Positions 43,451 to 53,820 of a stretch of DNA of 60,513 bases are shown piece after piece. This DNA is from an uncultured Desulfovibrionaceae bacterium (lineage in GTDB: Bacteria; Desulfobacterota; Desulfovibrionia; Desulfovibrionales; Desulfovibrionaceae), in assembly GCA_949741925.1 (NCBI GenBank), contig CATJOY010000037.1, positions 1 through 60,513 of the forward strand. The letters run 5' to 3'. The position numbers were made by a program, and so were the translations under genes. Under the pieces are notes generated by a model. It was given only the letters and a program-made list of their open reading frames with translations. It did no database searches and was not told the DNA's origin. Position 1 is the stretch's first letter. Each line of letters starts with the position of its first letter.

Positions 43451-43481
43451 CCTCAAGAGAAAAAGGTTCAAGACCAAAAAG

Positions 43482-44897
<1,416 letters not shown>

Positions 44898-44958
44898 ATG
44901 GCCTCCTCGGCACAGCATCCGTATGGCGTATGGCACGGATGCGGCGCCGTTTTTCCGT

Positions 44959-45375
44959 TTACATTCCCGCAGCCCGGTTTAAAATCAGGGCGGCCCTATC
45001 CCGGCTGTACCGGCTTGCGAACTCCTGGTAAACGACAACCCGTGTGCGCAGACCGGTATCTTCCACAGAGACCACGGCCGCCGGAGAATCCCCAAGCAGG
45101 CCCTTCTCCAGGACAAATCGGGCGCATTCATCTCCGACCGGATCAAGCTCCGCAACATGGCCGCTCAAAAGAAAAGAATCCTCTTTTTCCGCCGCAAAAG
45201 TCCTACGGAGGGTATCGGCCACTGTTCTGCAGTACAAATCGAAAAATTCCTCTTCCACGTAGCTCGGAGCATTGATCATATCGGCCGCGCTCTTGCCGCC
45301 GCAGCCGCAGAGGCACAGGGCCAAGGCCACGAGAACCGGCATGCGCGGAGAGCAACGGCAAATCAGGCGTTTCAT
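44959..45375 (-). CDS. Small lipoprotein, unknown function
   Basis: 138 residues. Signal peptide with Arg-rich start, hydrophobic [10 protein letters not shown] and lipobox ending LCGC, so lipid attachment at the Cys about residue 25 is expected. The mature part ([40 protein letters not shown]) is a compact mixed-charge domain not recognised. GAGGAGACGCC precedes the ATG. Its placement before fumC probably reflects a shared promoter rather than a shared function. Confidence 0.8.
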   Translation of the reverse strand: MKRLICRCSPRMPVLVALALCLCGCGGKSAADMINAPSYVEEEFFDLYCRTVADTLRRTFAAEKEDSFLLSGHVAELDPVGDECARFVLEKGLLGDSPAAVVSVEDTGLRTRVVVYQEFASRYSRDRAALILNRAAGM

Positions 45376-45708
45376 GGCGTCTCCTCACGGCAGGATATTT
45401 GCTGCCTGTGAAAACTATATAATCCCTCATATTCTTTGCAAAGCGGCCACTTTTCGGCGCGCCGCGCAAAAAAATACTCTTTACAAGCGCGGCGGAGTGC
45501 CTATGTTCAGCCACAGACAACGCCGGTACAGTATACCGGATTCAGCGGAAGGGAAAGGCCGTGTTTTCCTTGCCGCAGCCGGCCGCCTCTTGTGGGCGAC
45601 AAAGCGGCCGAAGAGCAGACATTCTCAGGATAGAGACAAAGCGATCCCATCCGGCCCGCTCCGGGGGCGTGCTCCCGGGATGTCTGAACAGTTTATCAAG
45701 GAGTTAGC
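45376..45708. other. Divergent intergenic region before htrA
   Basis: 333 bp between the divergent lipoprotein and htrA genes; contains no gene. A possible htrA promoter lies at 45480-45507 and a CTTTGCAAAG palindrome near 45433. An AAGGAG ribosome site stands just before the htrA start. Confidence 0.4.
45480..45507 (+). promoter_or_regulatory. Possible promoter of htrA
   Basis: TTTACA and TATGTT with a 16-bp spacer, about 200 bp upstream of the start codon. Moderate match only; an extracytoplasmic-stress promoter elsewhere is not excluded. Confidence 0.35.
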
Positions 45709-47127
45709 ATGATCCGTAAAGTATTACCCCTAACCTTCCTCTGCCTTTTTGTCGCCGCAAGCGCCGCCTGGGCGGCTCCGGCGAATTTCAGCGACCTGTA
45801 TAAAAAGGCCAGCCCGGCCGTTGTAAATATCAACACAGAAAAAACCGTTCAGGTCCAGCGAAGCCCCTTCCCGTTTCCTTCCCCGTTTGAAGACTTTTTC
45901 GGGCAAGGCAACAGCCCCTTCGGCAATTTCTACGACAGCCAGCCTCGCAACCGCCAGCAGCGGGCCATGGGCTCCGGCTTTATCATTTCCGCCGACGGCT
46001 ACATTGTGACCAACTACCATGTTGTAGACGGCGCGGACAGCATCAAGGTCAATCTTGATGAAACCCACGGCAAAGACGTTTCTTTTGCCGCCGAACTGAT
46101 CGGCGGCGACCCGGAAACCGATATCGCCCTGCTCAAGATCAAATCCAACGATCCCTTGCCCTACCTGAAATTCGGCGACTCCGATGCTCTGGAAGTGGGC
46201 GACTGGCTGGTAGCCATCGGCAACCCCTTCGGCCTGGACCACACCATGACCGCGGGCATTCTTTCGGCCAAAGGCCGTAACATCCGCTCCGGGCCCTTTG
46301 ACAGCTTCCTGCAAACGGACGCTTCCATCAACCCCGGCAACAGCGGCGGCCCCCTCCTCAACATGGATGGCGAAGTTATCGGCATCAACACCGCCATTAT
46401 CGCCGGCGGCCAGGGCATCGGCTTTGCCATTCCCAGCAATATGGCGCAGGATATCGTAGCAACATTGCGGGTTGACCGGAAGATGAGCCGCGGCTGGCTT
46501 GGCGTAACCATCCAGAGCCTGGATGAAAAGAGCGCAAAAGCCCTTGGCCTGCCGAACGACAAGGGAGCGCTGATCGGCGATGTTCTGCCCGGCAACCCCG
46601 CCGCCAAAGCGGGCCTCCAAGCCGGCGACGTGATCACCGCCATCGACGGCAAGCCCATTGTCAGTTCCGATGAACTGTTGCGCACCATCGCCGCCCTCAA
46701 GCCCGGCGACAAGGTTGCGGTCACTATCTGGCGCGGCGGCAAGCATCGCGAACTCAAGGCCACCTTATCCGAGCGCGGCACGGAGAACGCCGAAACATCT
46801 TCCAAGAACGGCGCTGTCAAAAATGGCTCCATTGTGGATATGCTGGGGCTCCGCGTGCGGCCGCTCAGCAGCGACGAGGCCTCGCGCATGCGGCTTGACG
46901 GCGTAAGCGGCCTCTTGGTCACCGGCGTGGAATCGCGCAAACCCGCTGCTGAAGCGGGCCTGAGGCGCGGCGATATCATCCTTTCCGTCAATGGAGAAGC
47001 GGTGGAGAGCGTCTCTGCCTTTAGCTCACTTTTGGAAAGCCAGGGCAAGAGCCGCGGCGCGGCCATGTTCCACGTCTCCCGCCAAGGGCAAAAGTTCTTC
47101 ACCACCCTTGAAGTGCCGAAGAACTAA
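45709..47127 (+). CDS. degP: Periplasmic serine protease of the Do/HtrA family
   Basis: 472 residues: Sec signal peptide to about AWA-AP, trypsin-like domain with catalytic His104 (TNYHVV), Asp138 (DPETDIALLK) and Ser212 (NPGNSGGPL), then two PDZ domains (about 255-345 and 375-465). A Q/N-rich loop at 50-85 is the regulatory LA loop. It degrades or refolds damaged envelope proteins. It could equally be called htrA/mucD. A terminator follows. Downstream hslU and argB keep the order I recall from Desulfovibrio. Confidence 0.95.
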   Translation: MIRKVLPLTFLCLFVAASAAWAAPANFSDLYKKASPAVVNINTEKTVQVQRSPFPFPSPFEDFFGQGNSPFGNFYDSQPRNRQQRAMGSGFIISADGYIVTNYHVVDGADSIKVNLDETHGKDVSFAAELIGGDPETDIALLKIKSNDPLPYLKFGDSDALEVGDWLVAIGNPFGLDHTMTAGILSAKGRNIRSGPFDSFLQTDASINPGNSGGPLLNMDGEVIGINTAIIAGGQGIGFAIPSNMAQDIVATLRVDRKMSRGWLGVTIQSLDEKSAKALGLPNDKGALIGDVLPGNPAAKAGLQAGDVITAIDGKPIVSSDELLRTIAALKPGDKVAVTIWRGGKHRELKATLSERGTENAETSSKNGAVKNGSIVDMLGLRVRPLSSDEASRMRLDGVSGLLVTGVESRKPAAEAGLRRGDIILSVNGEAVESVSAFSSLLESQGKSRGAAMFHVSRQGQKFFTTLEVPKN

Positions 47128-47149
47128 GCGTATAGAACACCTGTTCCAT

Positions 47150-47180
47150 AGGCCGGGCCGCCTTGTGGTCCGGCCTTTTT
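47150..47180 (+). terminator. Intrinsic terminator after degP
   Basis: AGGCCGG / CCGGCCT stem, 13-base loop that can pair further (GCC/GGT), followed by a T run. Confidence 0.88.
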
Positions 47181-47346
47181 CGTAGACCATTGACGCTTGA
47201 GATTCCTGTTTATCAACGGGCGTATCGCGCCCGAGGAAATCAGCGTGGGCCCACGGCGGGCAGTACATCAAGAAAAAGCAACGTCAGGGTTGCCTGCTCC
47301 GCTCACCTGCCATGCGCCTACAGCGTTTTTATGGAGGAATAACCCC

Positions 47347-48741
47347 ATGAATACAGCCCTCACCCCCCGCGAAATTGTCGCAGAGCTGGATAAATTTATC
47401 ATCGGCCAAAAAGAAGCCAAGCGCATGGTGGCTATTGCCCTGCGCAACCGCTGGCGTCGCAGGCAGCTTGATCCTGCGTTGCGGGACGAAGTGGCCCCGA
47501 AGAATATTATCATGATGGGGCCGACGGGCGTCGGCAAAACCGAAATCGCCCGCCGCCTGGCCAAGTTGGCGGCCTCGCCCTTCATCAAGGTGGAAGCGAC
47601 CAAGTATACGGAAGTCGGCTATGTCGGCCGGGATGTGGAATCCATAGTTCGGGATCTGATGGAAATCGGCATTGCCTTGGTGCGGGAGGAAGAAAGCGAA
47701 CGGGTGCGCCAAAAGGCCGAGGAGCGGGCCGAAGAACGCCTGCTGGATCTCCTTTTGCCCTCGTCTCCCGCTTCGGCGCAGCCCTCTTCCTCTTCCCCGT
47801 CCCGGGTGGATTACGTGGCCTACAGCGACGACAAGCCGGCCGTACCGGCGGAATCTTCCGGCAAAAGCACCAGAGAAAAGCTGCGCGATCTCTACCGCCA
47901 AGGCAACCTTAATGACCGGGAAGTGGAAATGGAGGTTGAGGAAAGCGGTCCGCAACTGGAAGTGCTCTCCATGCCGGGCCTGGAACAGGTGGGTTCGCAA
48001 TTTAAAGATATGTTCGGCAAAATGTTTCCCTCCCGCAAGAAACGCCGCCGGATGAAAATCGCTGAAGCTTACGGCATGTTAGTGCAGCAGGAAACCCAGC
48101 GCCTGCTGGACCAAGACAAGGTGGCCGAAATGGCCCGCGAGCGGGTGGAACAATCCGGCATCGTCTTCATCGACGAAATCGACAAAGTGGCCGTTCCCAC
48201 GAAAAGCCGCCAGGGCGCGGACGTTTCCCGTGAAGGCGTACAGCGGGATCTCCTGCCCATTGTGGAAGGCAGTTCTGTTTCCACCAAATACGGCATTGTC
48301 AAAACCGACCACATTCTGTTTATCGCGGCCGGAGCCTTCCACTTTGCCAAGCCAGCGGATCTTATTCCCGAACTCCAGGGGCGCTTCCCCCTGCGGGTGG
48401 AACTCTCCGCCTTGGGCAAAGATGAATTTTTCCGTATTCTGACCGAGCCGCATAATGCCCTAACCCGCCAGTACGAAGCCCTGCTGGGCACCGAAGACGT
48501 GAAGATCTCTTTTACCGCCGAAGCCCTGGAAGAAATTTCCGCCTTTGCCGAGCAGGTCAATTTGCAGACCGAGAACATCGGAGCGCGCAGACTTTATACC
48601 ATTATGGAAAAGATTTTGGCGGATCTTTCCTTTGACGCTCCGGAAAAAACCGGAGAAACCGTGGTCATAGACCGGGACTATGTGCGCGAACGCGTCAAAG
48701 ATGTGCGCGTCAACACGGATCTCTCCCGGTTTATTCTGTAG
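47347..48741 (+). CDS. hslU: ATP-dependent protease ATPase subunit HslU
   Basis: 464-residue AAA+ unfoldase: Walker A GPTGVGKT, Walker B IVFIDEID, the pore motif YVGRDVES and the C-terminal DLSRFIL tail that docks into HslV. The I domain (about 130-250) contains a Ser/Pro-rich low-complexity insertion. TGGAGG precedes the ATG. The peptidase hslV, usually next to hslU, is not in this window. Confidence 0.96.
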   Translation: MNTALTPREIVAELDKFIIGQKEAKRMVAIALRNRWRRRQLDPALRDEVAPKNIIMMGPTGVGKTEIARRLAKLAASPFIKVEATKYTEVGYVGRDVESIVRDLMEIGIALVREEESERVRQKAEERAEERLLDLLLPSSPASAQPSSSSPSRVDYVAYSDDKPAVPAESSGKSTREKLRDLYRQGNLNDREVEMEVEESGPQLEVLSMPGLEQVGSQFKDMFGKMFPSRKKRRRMKIAEAYGMLVQQETQRLLDQDKVAEMARERVEQSGIVFIDEIDKVAVPTKSRQGADVSREGVQRDLLPIVEGSSVSTKYGIVKTDHILFIAAGAFHFAKPADLIPELQGRFPLRVELSALGKDEFFRILTEPHNALTRQYEALLGTEDVKISFTAEALEEISAFAEQVNLQTENIGARRLYTIMEKILADLSFDAPEKTGETVVIDRDYVRERVKDVRVNTDLSRFIL

Positions 48742-48888
48742 AGCAGCGAGGTTTGCGCCGCCTTTCAAGGCCGGCGGCGGTTCCCGCCGCGTGATGCGGC
48801 TCTTTTTACAAACACAAAGCTCATTCTGTGGTATAGGCAAAAACGAGGCATTTTCTCCGCATACCCGCACAACCGCTACGAGGGCTCC

Positions 48889-49773
48889 ATGGAATCCGTT
48901 CAGCAAAAGGCTCAATTTCTTATAGAGTGTCTGCCCTATATCCGGCGCTTTGCCGGAAAGACCGTGGTCATCAAATACGGCGGACACGCCATGACTGAAG
49001 AACGCCTGAAAAAGGCCTTTGCGCTGAATATTGCGCTGATGAAGTATGTGGGCATCAAACCCGTCATCGTTCACGGCGGCGGCCCGCAGATCGCAAAGCT
49101 CCTGGAGCGCCTGGCGATTCCCTCCACGTTCCGCGAGGGCCTGCGGGTTACCGACGACGCAACCATGGAAGTGGTGGAAATGGTTCTCGGCGGGCAGACC
49201 AACAAAGATATTGTCAACCTGCTTAATTTCTCCGGCGTCAAGGCCGTGGGTCTTTCGGGCAAGGACGGCCGGCTCCTGGAGGCGACCCGGACCCGGATCA
49301 TGGATCAGGAGACGGGGCAACCGGCGGATCTCGGCTGGGTCGGGGATGTCTGCCATGTCAACACCGAGTTAATCAACAGCTTGATTCAAAACGATTTTAT
49401 TCCGGTTATCGCGCCTATCGGCGTTGACGCCATGGGCAACACCTACAACATCAACGCCGATTCAGCCGCCGGCGCGGTGGCCTCGGCTTTGCGGGCCAAG
49501 CGCTTTCTTCTGCTGACCGACGTTGCCGGGGTGCTGGATAAAGAAGGGCGCTTGATCCGTTCGCTCTCGATGTCAGAAGCCGGAACGCTCTTCAACGACG
49601 GGACCATACACGGCGGCATGATCCCCAAAATCAAGTGCTGCATTGATGCGGTCAAAGGCGGCGCCCAAAAGGCCATGATCATCGACGGCAGAGAAGAAAA
49701 CTGCATCCTCCTGGAGCTGTTCACTGACCAGGGAGTCGGCACCGAGATTTACGGCGCGGAAAATCCCGTCTAA
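48889..49773 (+). CDS. argB: Acetylglutamate kinase
   Basis: 294 residues. [10 protein letters not shown] at the phosphate-binding site, [11 protein letters not shown] for acetylglutamate, [15 protein letters not shown] and [14 protein letters not shown] complete the family pattern. Second step of arginine synthesis, and the feedback point where Arg inhibits in many species. It is 147 bp after hslU; its stop overlaps the convergent next gene by 4 bases. Confidence 0.96.
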   Translation: MESVQQKAQFLIECLPYIRRFAGKTVVIKYGGHAMTEERLKKAFALNIALMKYVGIKPVIVHGGGPQIAKLLERLAIPSTFREGLRVTDDATMEVVEMVLGGQTNKDIVNLLNFSGVKAVGLSGKDGRLLEATRTRIMDQETGQPADLGWVGDVCHVNTELINSLIQNDFIPVIAPIGVDAMGNTYNINADSAAGAVASALRAKRFLLLTDVAGVLDKEGRLIRSLSMSEAGTLFNDGTIHGGMIPKIKCCIDAVKGGAQKAMIIDGREENCILLELFTDQGVGTEIYGAENPV

Positions 49774-51065
49774 ACAGCGGGATGCGGCTCAGAGCGCTCG
49801 ACCAGCACCCGCACAATGTGGGAATCCAGATCATTCATGCCGTTTTGGCTGATATAGCCGATATTGCGGATAGTCTCTTCAATGCTTCCCCCGGCGATGC
49901 CCTGCCCCTCCCTGATCCAGGCGTTGTTCCGGGCTAGCAGGGAATTGATCACCGCCTCGGTGGCGGCAGTGGCGATTTTGAAGGCGCAGGAAGGCTTGCC
50001 GCCGTCGCAAAGCAAACCGGAAAGGGTCACGCAGGTAGAGGCAACCGCCCCGGCAATTTGCTCATGCGCCAGCCCCAGCAGCCAGCTTATCGCGGCCGTT
50101 GCCCCGGCTCCGGCCGCGATGGCGCAACCACAGACCGGCGAAAGCTTGCCGGAATATTCCTTGATGGCAAAGGTTACCAGATGGGAAAGCGCCAAGGCCC
50201 TGAGTAACTGCTCTTCAGGGCAGTTGCGTTCCCGGGCGACCACAACAACAGGCACAATGGCCGTAATGCCGTGGTTGCCGCTGCCTGCGCTGGACATGAC
50301 CGGCGTCATCAGCCCGGCCATACGGGCATCGCTGGCGGCGGCGGCCTCCATTCGGGCCAGGTTGGCCAGGGAGGCTTCGAGAACGCCGGAGTGCATCAGC
50401 TCCCGCAGGGCCGCCCCCAGGCCGAGACCGGCTCTGGTTTCCAGGCCCTTGGCGGAAGCGGCCATGTTCATGATTGCCCCTTCCTTGAGAAAGGCTAGGC
50501 TTTCCGGAGGCATCTTCTCCACCACGGCAATCAGTTCCGCAAAGGTCAGGCTGCCCAGCACCGGGATCTCCTGTGCGGCCGCCGCGCTTCCGGAACGGAT
50601 GCCGCCCGTAAAAACGGTGCGACCATTTTCCTTGATCTCGGTAATATTGGTGTGGAAATCGCGGATGGTGCAAACCGCTTCGCCGCTGGTGGTGGCAATA
50701 ACAGCCTCAATAAAAAAAACGCCCTCGTGTTCTTCCAGGGCGACGGTGATTCTTTCCTTCAAGGACAAGGCCTTTTCCTCAGCCTCCGGGGTAACGCCCG
50801 CCAGAAGCTCAAGCCCCTTGGCAGGATCGCCGCAGACCAGGGCCAGGGCGGTGGCGAATTCAATGCCTGTGGACCGGGCTCCGGGAATACCTACGGAATG
50901 GGCGTTTTTAAAGATATTCCGGCTAAGGCGGATGCGGCCGGAAAGCACGGTTCCGGGGACCCGGGCCAGGGCCGTGGCCGCAGCGAGCCCCACAGCCACG
51001 GGTTCGGTACATCCGAGCGCCGGTTTAACCTGATCATGAAGAATGGCGAGAAGCTTTTCCTGCAT
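49770..51065 (-). CDS. L-cysteine desulfidase-like protein (UPF0597 family)
   Basis: 431 residues, full length for the CyuA/YhaM (UPF0597) family related to serine dehydratase alpha subunits. Conserved cysteines in [23 protein letters not shown] and [13 protein letters not shown] would hold an [4Fe-4S] cluster, as in L-cysteine desulfidase, which releases H2S, ammonia and pyruvate. The substrate here is inferred. No transporter lies beside it. Overlaps the argB end. Confidence 0.88.
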   Translation of the reverse strand: MQEKLLAILHDQVKPALGCTEPVAVGLAAATALARVPGTVLSGRIRLSRNIFKNAHSVGIPGARSTGIEFATALALVCGDPAKGLELLAGVTPEAEEKALSLKERITVALEEHEGVFFIEAVIATTSGEAVCTIRDFHTNITEIKENGRTVFTGGIRSGSAAAAQEIPVLGSLTFAELIAVVEKMPPESLAFLKEGAIMNMAASAKGLETRAGLGLGAALRELMHSGVLEASLANLARMEAAAASDARMAGLMTPVMSSAGSGNHGITAIVPVVVVARERNCPEEQLLRALALSHLVTFAIKEYSGKLSPVCGCAIAAGAGATAAISWLLGLAHEQIAGAVASTCVTLSGLLCDGGKPSCAFKIATAATEAVINSLLARNNAWIREGQGIAGGSIEETIRNIGYISQNGMNDLDSHIVRVLVERSEPHPAV

Positions 51066-51315
51066 CGGGCTGCTCCTGGGTAAAGTGAAACCGCGTTCGT
51101 GGCGAAAATACGTTTTGTAGGTCTTATACGCCGGTCAGAGCGAAGAGACAATGCCACGCTCTTCTTTTTTAGCCCGGCCATCCCTACCCTCAGCAAACAG
51201 GATAGAAGGCGCCGGGCCTCCGGCATCACGGCCTGGCGGCCGGTAACTGACTCCCTCCTCCAGAGCTCGTTCCGGACTATGGCCCGGCCTTTGACCGGGA
51301 AGAGGCCCAGCGGGC

Positions 51316-52131
51316 TCAGTAGGATTGCAGTCGCATCCAGACCAGGTCAAAGTTTCTGGCTACCAGATCTTGTTTTCTGATCCAGAAATACAAGCAGCCT
51401 TCATCACCCCAGTGTAGTTGCGCCTCGTCGTCGCTGGCGATCTGGAGCAACAGCAGCCAATCGCCGACGCCGCCCATGAAGGGGGCAACCTCTTCTTCCT
51501 CCACAAAGCCCGCATAATCAATGCCGTTCAAGGCGAGTTGGACTTCCATTTCCATAGAATCCGAAAGCACAGGGTTGGGCAGGCCTCCCAACTGGTGCTG
51601 CGGTTCGCCATCAAAGGGCTGGTACAGGAGTTCAATAGCCTGATCGTAAAAATCCTCGGCCTCTGCGTCATCCATTCCGGCGTCATTGATCCCGGCCCGC
51701 TCCGGACTGGGGAAGCTGAGGATTTTCCTCCCCTCAAGAAAGACCTCCCGCGTGATCAGACCGGCATCCAGGCCGGGAGGGGGCCGCCGCCGCGATGGAA
51801 CCGGAGCATCCTCCGTATACAGCACCCGCCAGGCATCCCGATCATCGGGAGAAAGCCCGCTGACCGACTGCTCCTGATCAAAAAACACATAGAGCATACC
51901 GGTATCGGGCATAAAACGCAGATCCTCGCTCACCGGCAACGCGCCGAGATCCAGTTGAGCCACAAAGCCCAAGGGACTGCCCCGCCCGACCGGCCACACG
52001 AGCGAAGCCGGAAGATCGGGAAATCCGCCCAATTTAGACCAGCCCCGCCTCCGGGCGCCGGATCGCCCCAAAGCGATGGCGGGTTTGGCAAGAGAACGCA
52101 TTTTTTTTAAAGCCTTAGCCGAATGCATCAT
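51316..52131 (-). CDS. DUF1963 (YwqG-like) protein
   Basis: About 271 residues with the YwqG/DUF1963 pattern: KLGGFPDLPASLVWP, PLGFVAQLDLGALP, GMLYVFFDQEQ, QLGGLPNPV and a final WGDEGCLYFWIRKQDL. Function of the family unknown. The start is uncertain: three ATG codons stand at 52134, 52131 and 52128 after GCGAGG; the frame remains open to 52335 but lacks a ribosome site there. Single gene. Confidence 0.85.
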   Translation of the reverse strand: MMHSAKALKKMRSLAKPAIALGRSGARRRGWSKLGGFPDLPASLVWPVGRGSPLGFVAQLDLGALPVSEDLRFMPDTGMLYVFFDQEQSVSGLSPDDRDAWRVLYTEDAPVPSRRRPPPGLDAGLITREVFLEGRKILSFPSPERAGINDAGMDDAEAEDFYDQAIELLYQPFDGEPQHQLGGLPNPVLSDSMEMEVQLALNGIDYAGFVEEEEVAPFMGGVGDWLLLLQIASDDEAQLHWGDEGCLYFWIRKQDLVARNFDLVWMRLQSY

Positions 52132-52334
52132 CATGAACCTCGCAAGGATACGCTCTAGGGCAGCATAGAGCCTTCTCTCCAGCCCGGTGTACAAAACGCC
52201 CGGCATCACGCTGGCTTGCCGGACCTGCCGCGGATCGCGGCTGCATCCCGAAAAGGGCTCGTACTGCCCGGCGCAAGAATAGCACCTCCGGGCCCTCCCG
52301 GAAAAGCCCTTTCCCATGTCTGCTTCCGAACACA

Positions 52335-52364
52335 TTGACAGCAGAGCCCGGGTAAGGATAGATT
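52335..52364 (+). promoter_or_regulatory. Promoter of tRNA-Leu
   Basis: -35 TTGACA (52335-52340), 18-bp spacer, -10 TAGATT (52359-52364); the leader before the mature tRNA would be about 20 bases. Confidence 0.65.
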
Positions 52365-52389
52365 CTATCTTTACACCATGCGTTGCCGT

Positions 52390-52473
52390 GCGAGAATGGC
52401 GGAATTGGTAGACGCACCAGATTTAGGATCTGGCGGTAACACCATGGGGGTTCAAATCCCCCTTCTCGCACCA
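52390..52473 (+). tRNA. tRNA-Leu (anticodon UAG)
   Basis: 84 bases with encoded CCA. Acceptor GCGAGAA / TTCTCGC, D-arm GGCGGAATTGGTAGACGC, anticodon loop TTTAGGA at 52422-52428 (anticodon at 52424-52426), a short class II variable arm, and TGGGGGTTCAAATCCCCC as T-arm. Reads CUN leucine codons. There is no integrase or attachment duplication beside it. Confidence 0.97.
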
Positions 52474-52579
52474 TGCGCGCTCCCTTTCGCGTGTGCCCGC
52501 TGATCTTCTCTGCCGTAGGAAGCGCTCGCCTCGAAGGCCCGGGCGGCACACCCCAGGCCCGCGGCGCAAGGAACTGACA

Positions 52580-53188
52580 ATGCATAGGAATAACGCCGCC
52601 GAAGCCGTTCTGGCGCTCACGCAAAAAAACATCAGCACAGCCCGGGCGATCATCGCAGATCTGGATATTGAAGGCGCTTGGCGCTCTATCGGCGCTGAGG
52701 TCAACTTGGTTGGCTCCCTGAAAATCGGGCTGTTGGGAAAACACCGCGACATTGATTTCCACGTTTACACTCCCGCCGTACTCCCGTCCGAGAGCTTCCG
52801 GGCCATGGGGCGCATTGCGGCCAACCCCCGCATCGAACGCATCGAATACGGCAATCTGATCGATACTGAAGAAGAATGCATCGAATGGCACGCCCGTTAC
52901 CGGGATACGCTGGGCGAAACCTGGCAACTGGATATCATCCATATCCGGCGCGGTTCAGCATACGACGGCTTCGCTGAACGAGCAGCCGAAAAAATTGCCG
53001 CCGCCCTGACGCCCCAAACCCGTGCGACTATCCTTCGCTTGAAATACGAAACGCCCGATGATGAAAAAATTATGGGGATTGAATATTACTTGGCGGTCCT
53101 TCGGGACGGCGTGACAAGCTACGCTGAGTTTACGGCCTGGCGGGCGGCCCATCCACTACGCGATATTGTTCTCTGGACCCCGGAATAG
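52580..53188 (+). CDS. Nucleotidyltransferase-fold-like protein
   Basis: 202 residues. VNLVGSLKIGLLGKHRDIDFHVYT looks like a nucleotidyltransferase active site (GS then D-x-D), with a possible third acidic position in WQLDIIHI. The rest (KIAAALTPQTRATILRLKYE, IMGIEYYLAVLRDGV) is helical. I cannot name the family with confidence; some databases give relatives misleading labels. AAGGA precedes the ATG at 52580. No terminator separates it from the tRNA, so it may be read from that promoter. Confidence 0.7.
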   Translation: MHRNNAAEAVLALTQKNISTARAIIADLDIEGAWRSIGAEVNLVGSLKIGLLGKHRDIDFHVYTPAVLPSESFRAMGRIAANPRIERIEYGNLIDTEEECIEWHARYRDTLGETWQLDIIHIRRGSAYDGFAERAAEKIAAALTPQTRATILRLKYETPDDEKIMGIEYYLAVLRDGVTSYAEFTAWRAAHPLRDIVLWTPE

Positions 53189-53820
53189 CCGTTTTCCCCG
53201 TGCCGTTCCTCGACGCCATGGGGGAATACCTAGTTTGCAGGGATTGTCAGCGGAACAATCTGCTTTACTTGAGCCCGCGCGCCCCTTCCTTCTCCAGAAT
53301 CTTAAGGAGGCACCTCATCTCCTCCGGGCAGGAGGGCCGGAGCCTGACCGAAAGCCCGGCCCCTCTGGACGAGCCGCCGGACGTGTATTATCAACGAACA
53401 TGCCCGCCATGCGCGGGCAAGTAGAGGCCGGGCGGCCTTGCTGCGCTGTAGAGCATTTTACAAGAAGTATCGGCTACGCCGTACATCCCCATTTTCCGAA
53501 GCAGCGGCAGAAATTACAGGTTTTATAGAACGAAGGCCGCTAAAGCCGGACATGGCCTCGCCATAGCGGCGCACCGGAAAATGCTCTTCAACACATTGTC
53601 TTCCCGTCGAAACCTGCCCCGGGGAGGGTAAATACTATTTTGTCCGTGCAACACCGGATAGCTTTCCCAGACAAGGAAGACGAAAAAAAGCGGACTCCAG
53701 CCTTTGAAGATACACCGCGCTCGGCTTTTCCGGGTAACGCGCCAGGGAAAAAACGACTTGGCGGCAGAAATGGAAAGGAAACAGCCCCTCAGTAAAAAAA
53801 CACTATGCAGGAAAAACACT
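53189..53820. other. Gene-free region before htpG
   Basis: 632 bp. No supportable gene; the 117-residue minus frame at 53523-53876 runs into htpG and is rejected. CCCGCCATGCGCGGG, a small hairpin, lies near 53403. Repeat copy B occupies 53675-53786. No heat-shock promoter or CIRCE element was recognised. Confidence 0.45.
53675..53786 (+). repeat. Diverged dispersed element, copy B
   Basis: About 112 bp aligning by eye with copy A (29659-29776), roughly two thirds identical with small gaps; shared blocks include GAAGATACACCGCGCTCGGC and TTGGCGGC and the end GGAAACAGCC. It ends 34 bp before the htpG start, so it forms part of the htpG leader. Confidence 0.55.

Larger units (their letters stand above)
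42618..43481. other. Long gene-free region upstream of hdrA
   Basis: 864 bp, richer in A+T than its neighbours. No supportable gene: the minus frame at 42776-42979 has no ribosome site. It holds an inverted repeat near hdrA (42698), an AT-rich hairpin CAAAAATTC/GAATTTTTG (42979-43003), a Rex-like palindrome (43127) with an adjoining AAAGATTT/AAATCTTT inverted repeat, and the hairpin after fumC (43406). A long leader or a small RNA is possible. Confidence 0.6.

Noticed and set aside
52390..52473. tRNA-Leu as an integration site for a mobile element
   Set aside because: No integrase, no repeat of the tRNA 3' end and only ordinary genes on both sides.
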